Origin: Diabrotica undecimpunctata
Lineage: Eukaryota; Arthropoda; Insecta; Coleoptera; Chrysomelidae
NCBI RefSeq assembly: GCF_040954645.1
Contig: NC_092804.1
Span: 87,967,717 to 88,031,716, forward strand
DNA length: 64,000 nt
Direction of reading: 5' to 3'
In this document: piece after piece, positions 60,601 to 64,000 of the stretch
How the letters are laid out: every line of letters begins with the position of its first letter
Numbering within the stretch: the first letter of the stretch is position 1
Notes under the pieces: model-generated
Told to the model about the DNA's origin: nothing
The model's input: only the letters and a program-made list of their open reading frames with translations
Database searches by the model: none
Translations under genes and position numbers: made by a program

Positions 60601-61499
60601 GTCTTTTTAAGCTTATGAATAATGCAGTGTTCGGGAAGACTATGGAATCAGTGCGCAAGCGCGTTGATATAAAGTTGCTTACTTTGTGGGAGGGTCGTTA
60701 CGGAGCTGAAGCTAGAATAAGTAGCCCATTGTTTAAGAATGCGACGATTTTTAGTGAAAACTTGGTAGCTGTTGAGATGCGTAGAGCTGAAATATGGTTA
60801 GATAAACCAATTTATATCGGAATGAGTATTTTAGACTTGGCTAAAACGACAATCTATGATTTTCAATATGGATACTTAGCTAGTAGGTTCGGTGAAAACT
60901 TTACAACTTGCTATACTGATACCGATAGTGTAATCGTGGAAATACGTGAACAAGACCCATATGAGGCTATGAAAGAAGATTGCTATAAATATTTTGATAC
61001 CTCAGACTATAGTAAAGACAATATTTATGGTATCCCTCAGGTTAACAAGAAGGTGTTGGGTATGATGAAAGATGAGAATGAAGGCCGAATAATGACTGAC
61101 TACATAGGGCTCCGATCTAAATTGTATACAACAAAAGTAGCTATCATAGAAGATAAGATTGAAGAAAAAAGGAGGAAGTTGAAAGAGGAAGAATATGAGG
61201 ATGATGAGATTGATGCAATTATTACAAATGATGGAGTGACAAAGAAGGCGAAGGGAGTAAAGAAATCTGTGGTGAACACTAAAATTACGTTTGAGGACTA
61301 TGTAGAGTGTTTGGATAAATTAAAAAAGGTGTGTGCTTCACAGAATCTAATACGCTCAGATAAGCACCATGTTTATACCATAACACAAAGCAAGATTGCG
61401 CTAAGCCCCAATGATGATAAAAGATATCACCTTCTGAAGTCATATGATTCACTTCCGTGGGGGCATTATTTAATTGATTCTAAGATGGATGTTGATTAA
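57626..61499 (+). pseudogene. family B DNA polymerase (protein-primed type) with endonuclease VII-like module, right copy
   Basis: First frame from ATG 57626 to 59905; second frame from about 59880 to 61499, one base shifted. Residue numbers for the first frame count from codon 57599. Order: a region with NDDEACFAWSVISAL (about 255-269); two zinc fingers CDACLHYFRSQEKLNIH and CDRCLQPFSSSTQLEAH (about 386-430); exonuclease motif I FAVYADLE (about 465); an embedded Cys/His module HCHICEQRF...RDHDHF...HEGCNINY (about 555-594) like endonuclease VII; exonuclease II LSGYDAHF (about 607). Second frame, from ATG 59988: polymerase A YFDVNNQYGWAMSQYLP (about 59), B KLMNNAVFGK (about 208), C YTDTDSV (about 309) and KxY KLYTT (about 379). 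Related genes occur in Polinton/adintovirus-type and other mobile invertebrate elements. A dead copy or a frameshifting gene; apart from the shift, no stop. Confidence 0.88.
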
Positions 61500-62599
61500 C
61501 GCAAAGTAATATATCTAATATATCGATAGTCATATTTTAACATTTATCCTTGATGATTGACTTTAAGATGGATGTAAATTGTATATTGTCGTTTTTATAA
61601 CGTGCTTTATTTATTACAACTTAAAATATATCTGATTCAGAATTTATTAGTCATTATTTCACCATTTCATTTCGCTTTTCGTTTTTTATATTATATGATA
61701 ATTGTAATAGATCTTAATTTTCTAAATATTATTTCTAAATCACGATACCTAAGATTAGCACATTTAAAAAAGATGTTTAGATATGACCATTAAAAAGATA
61801 TCATGGACCACTGGCAAATTAATGAACCGTTCTGGTTAATTCCAGAGCTATGTGTTCGTGCAGCCTCCTAAGACAATCGATAACTTATTGGTCTTCCTCG
61901 ATTTAGATTTAAGTCAATTCTTCGATAGCCTGTCCCAAAACAAGAGTCGGAGAATTTCCTATTTTTAAAGATAACCTAGAGTTATTAGCCCCCAATAATT
62001 CATTTGAACGCTATACAACATAGTAACTAATGAATTTACACCAAAGTGTCGATGTCTTAACATAAAAGATGTCCATCAATAAAAGATGTCTTCTAAACCA
62101 TGTTAAATTATGTGCTGATGTTAATAAGTTAAGTATAATTAAATAAATTATCATATTATGTAAATGACTTCATTCATACTAACTGTTTGTCCCATACTAA
62201 CGTTACCTCTCCCGGCGGTCGTGTAGTCGTACCTTCACGTTGGTGACTGCCGTTAAAAATAAATTTTTGTTTTTCAGCAAATGTTTCAGCATGCTTTTAA
62301 TCATTTTTATGCATGGCTCTATATTCGTCAACTTACTATCATTCCTTTGCTTAGATACTAACAGCAGTTTATTACTAATTACATTACCCATTACTTATTA
62401 CATTTAAGCATTACTTATTGCTTGACTGTCCTTGCTAACATTTTTATGTAGTATGTATAAAAGATAGTATGCAGCTCGTTACTTTTCATGTGTTACTGTG
62501 GAGATTATAGAGTGGATGAATGTTGGTTTGGTCATAGTGTAAGAATGGTAAACGTTCCTATTCGTTTTATTTCCAGCGAAAGCCGCTGCTGTACGTTAT
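61500..62599. other. arm tail outside the polymerase
   Basis: AT-rich, mirrored at about 41090-42218. Short open frames here are kept in both arms only because the DNA is nearly identical; no domain is recognised and no polyadenylation site is certain. Confidence 0.5.
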
Positions 62600-63110
62600 A
62601 TTCATTTGATACCTCATACGTAGTAATCGGGTTAATAGACCCTAAGATACGTTATAGTGCCATTTTGGCATTGATGTTGTTGCTTGTTTTTTCATCTCAA
62701 TGTATTCGTTACCCCCTCCTATTTCATTTGACGCCTTATACGTTGCAATCGGACCAATAGACCCTGAGATACGTTATAGTGCCGTTTTGGCATTGATTTT
62801 GTTGCTTGTTTTTCATCTTCATGTATTCATTACCCCCTCCTCTTTCATTTGACGCCTGATACGTTGCAATCGGACCAATAGATCCGGAGATACGTTATAG
62901 TGCCGTTTTGACTATGCCGCCATCTTTTTTTTTTCCCTCTACGTGTTCCCCGTCCCCTTCCCGTTCGTTTGACACCTCATACGTTGCAATCGGACCAATA
63001 GATCCGGAGATACGTTATAGTGCCGTTTTGACTATGCCGCCATCTTTGTTTTTTCCCTCTACGTGTTCCCCGTCCCCTTCCCGTTCGTTTGACACCTCAT
63101 ACATCGCGAT
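62600..63110. repeat. about 120 bp tandem repeat array (right)
   Basis: Five units with the anchor ATACGTTGCAATCGGACC or close variants near 62610, 62735, 62857, 62977 and 63099, each containing GATACGTTATAGTGCC. The reverse complement of a unit aligns with the left array (GTATCT-CGGTCCTATT-GTCCAATCGTGACGT type). Confidence 0.88.
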
Positions 63111-64000
63111 CCGACGAGCGGTCGCGCCTCCACTTCGAAAAGAGCCAAAAATGACCAGAATGGACCTTAGATTTTCTTATGGAGATTTACATGGGAAAAT
63201 GCCCTGTTTTGGGCTCGAACTCTCCTAGCCCCTTTACTTTTACTATTTCATATGGAGCTACACGATTAACAATTCCAAATCAAGAAAACACAAGTAACAC
63301 TCCGAATTATATTATACAACTAATAGTCGAAAAATGAAGAGCAAGAGTTATATGACCAAGAAGCCGAAATCTTAATGACGAACATAAATATAATCGACTA
63401 ATCAGACAATTAACATCAGCGCTACATGACGCACGCAATGTCACATTTGAACACTACATTAGTACATTGTCTAAAGAAGATCATTCAGTATGGATACCAA
63501 CAAAAACATTTAAAGAGACCTGAACAACACAACCCACAAATTAAGAAAGATGACGTTAGTTGAGGAAGATCAGACCAGGAAAAAATGTCAACATTTTCAG
63601 AATACCAGATAATAATAATCAAGCAATAGAACACTGAAAACTTTTGTTTTTAACTGTACGCCCGTCGTAAATGACATACCATTTTTTAAATAACACTTAA
63701 TATTGCACTTTTTTAGTGTATTTATTTCATGTTTCAAGATAATTCTTTTAGGAATATATTTATTTATAACATGCGGTCTTATGGTCTTATTACGTCTTAT
63801 GGTCTTGTACCGCACTGCTAATTAAGAATTACGTTTGTAATGCGATAAGAGGTCCGGATATACGAGACACCAGTGACTCATGCCGCACTGATAAAAAGCC
63901 GACAGGAATCTGCATTTCTATAAAACAAAATAGATTCATTTGTTTTGTGTATTAATTTAGTTTAGGTCGAACAAGAGTTGCAGTAAAAGATTTTTCTAAA
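63111..64000. other. right flank, no recognised gene
   Basis: Leaves the tandem array near 63110. A GC-richer stretch to about 63230, then AT-rich DNA with no domain, repeat or splice-bounded exon that I could support. Confidence 0.5.

Larger units (their letters stand above)
54753..62655. repeat. right arm of giant inverted repeat (7.90 kb)
   Basis: Reverse complement of the left arm; uninterrupted. Order from centre outward: GTTAGGT/ACGTGA-rich DNA, CACGT cluster, AT-rich leader with a tandem duplication, polymerase gene, 1.1 kb tail, tandem repeats. Confidence 0.93.

Noticed and set aside
41030..62655. Complete Polinton/Maverick or adintovirus genome
   Set aside because: Only the polymerase is recognisable; integrase, packaging ATPase, protease and capsid genes were looked for in both arms and not found.
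62908..63228. 106-codon plus-strand frame with internal repeats
   Set aside because: It is a translation of the 120 bp tandem array, with no domain and no conservation beyond the repeat.

Overview
The window reads as nuclear DNA of an arthropod, most likely an insect with a large, AT-rich, repeat-choked genome (a beetle would fit, but nothing here proves it). Evidence: one spliced host gene, long (TA)n tracts, and R4/Dong, RTE and CR1-like LINEs, Penelope-like, Ty3/gypsy and several DNA-transposon families. There are no bacterial-type operons, rRNA genes or CRISPR arrays.

Host gene. Two + strand exons (6769-6919 and 22713-22911) encode adjoining parts of MAEA (GID9/Fyv10-type), the RING-like subunit of the CTLH E3 ubiquitin ligase. 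The 15.8 kb between them is one intron with hallmarks of a minor (U12-type) intron: it starts ATATCCTTTT and carries a perfect TTCCTTAAC branch site near its 3' end. Other MAEA exons were not found, so everything after 22911 is either the next intron or downstream DNA.

Layout. 1-2699: uninterrupted Ty3/gypsy pol cut by the window edge, then a probable 3' LTR region. 5219-6184: LTR fragments of a second element on the minus strand. 8937-18206: a Tc1/mariner-type (DDE) transposase split by a 7.85 kb nest consisting of a CR1-like LINE whose TAA-rich tail took three successive R4/Dong insertions; the largest Dong copy is itself interrupted by a 348 bp RTE fragment. 19.6-21.6 kb: decayed transposase pieces around a spacer-less 654 bp palindrome. 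23.4-29.6 kb: an internally deleted Ty3/gypsy element (minus) whose 5' LTR carries six hairpins with different stems but one common loop. 31.0-37.8 kb: a second palindrome, a Penelope-like endonuclease, a 3.5 kb DNA transposon, a near-complete hammerhead ribozyme and a tRNA-derived SINE, with TA tracts between.

39-63 kb is the most unusual part: a 21.6 kb inverted repeat (arms 41030-54533 and 54753-62655, about 7.9 kb each, nearly identical, 219 bp spacer). Each arm holds one gene for a protein-primed-type family B DNA polymerase with an embedded endonuclease VII-like zinc/HNH module, pointing outward. Both outer ends run into about 120-bp tandem repeats of one family in mirrored orientation. 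The left arm was later hit by a 5.5 kb LTR retrotransposon with apparently identical LTRs and an AGAG target duplication; its gag starts with a complete BTB/POZ domain.

Apart from MAEA, the genes do not form a pathway; the window is a record of nested insertions. Best candidates for something undescribed: the palindromic polymerase element, the BTB-gag fusion and the constant-loop hairpin array.
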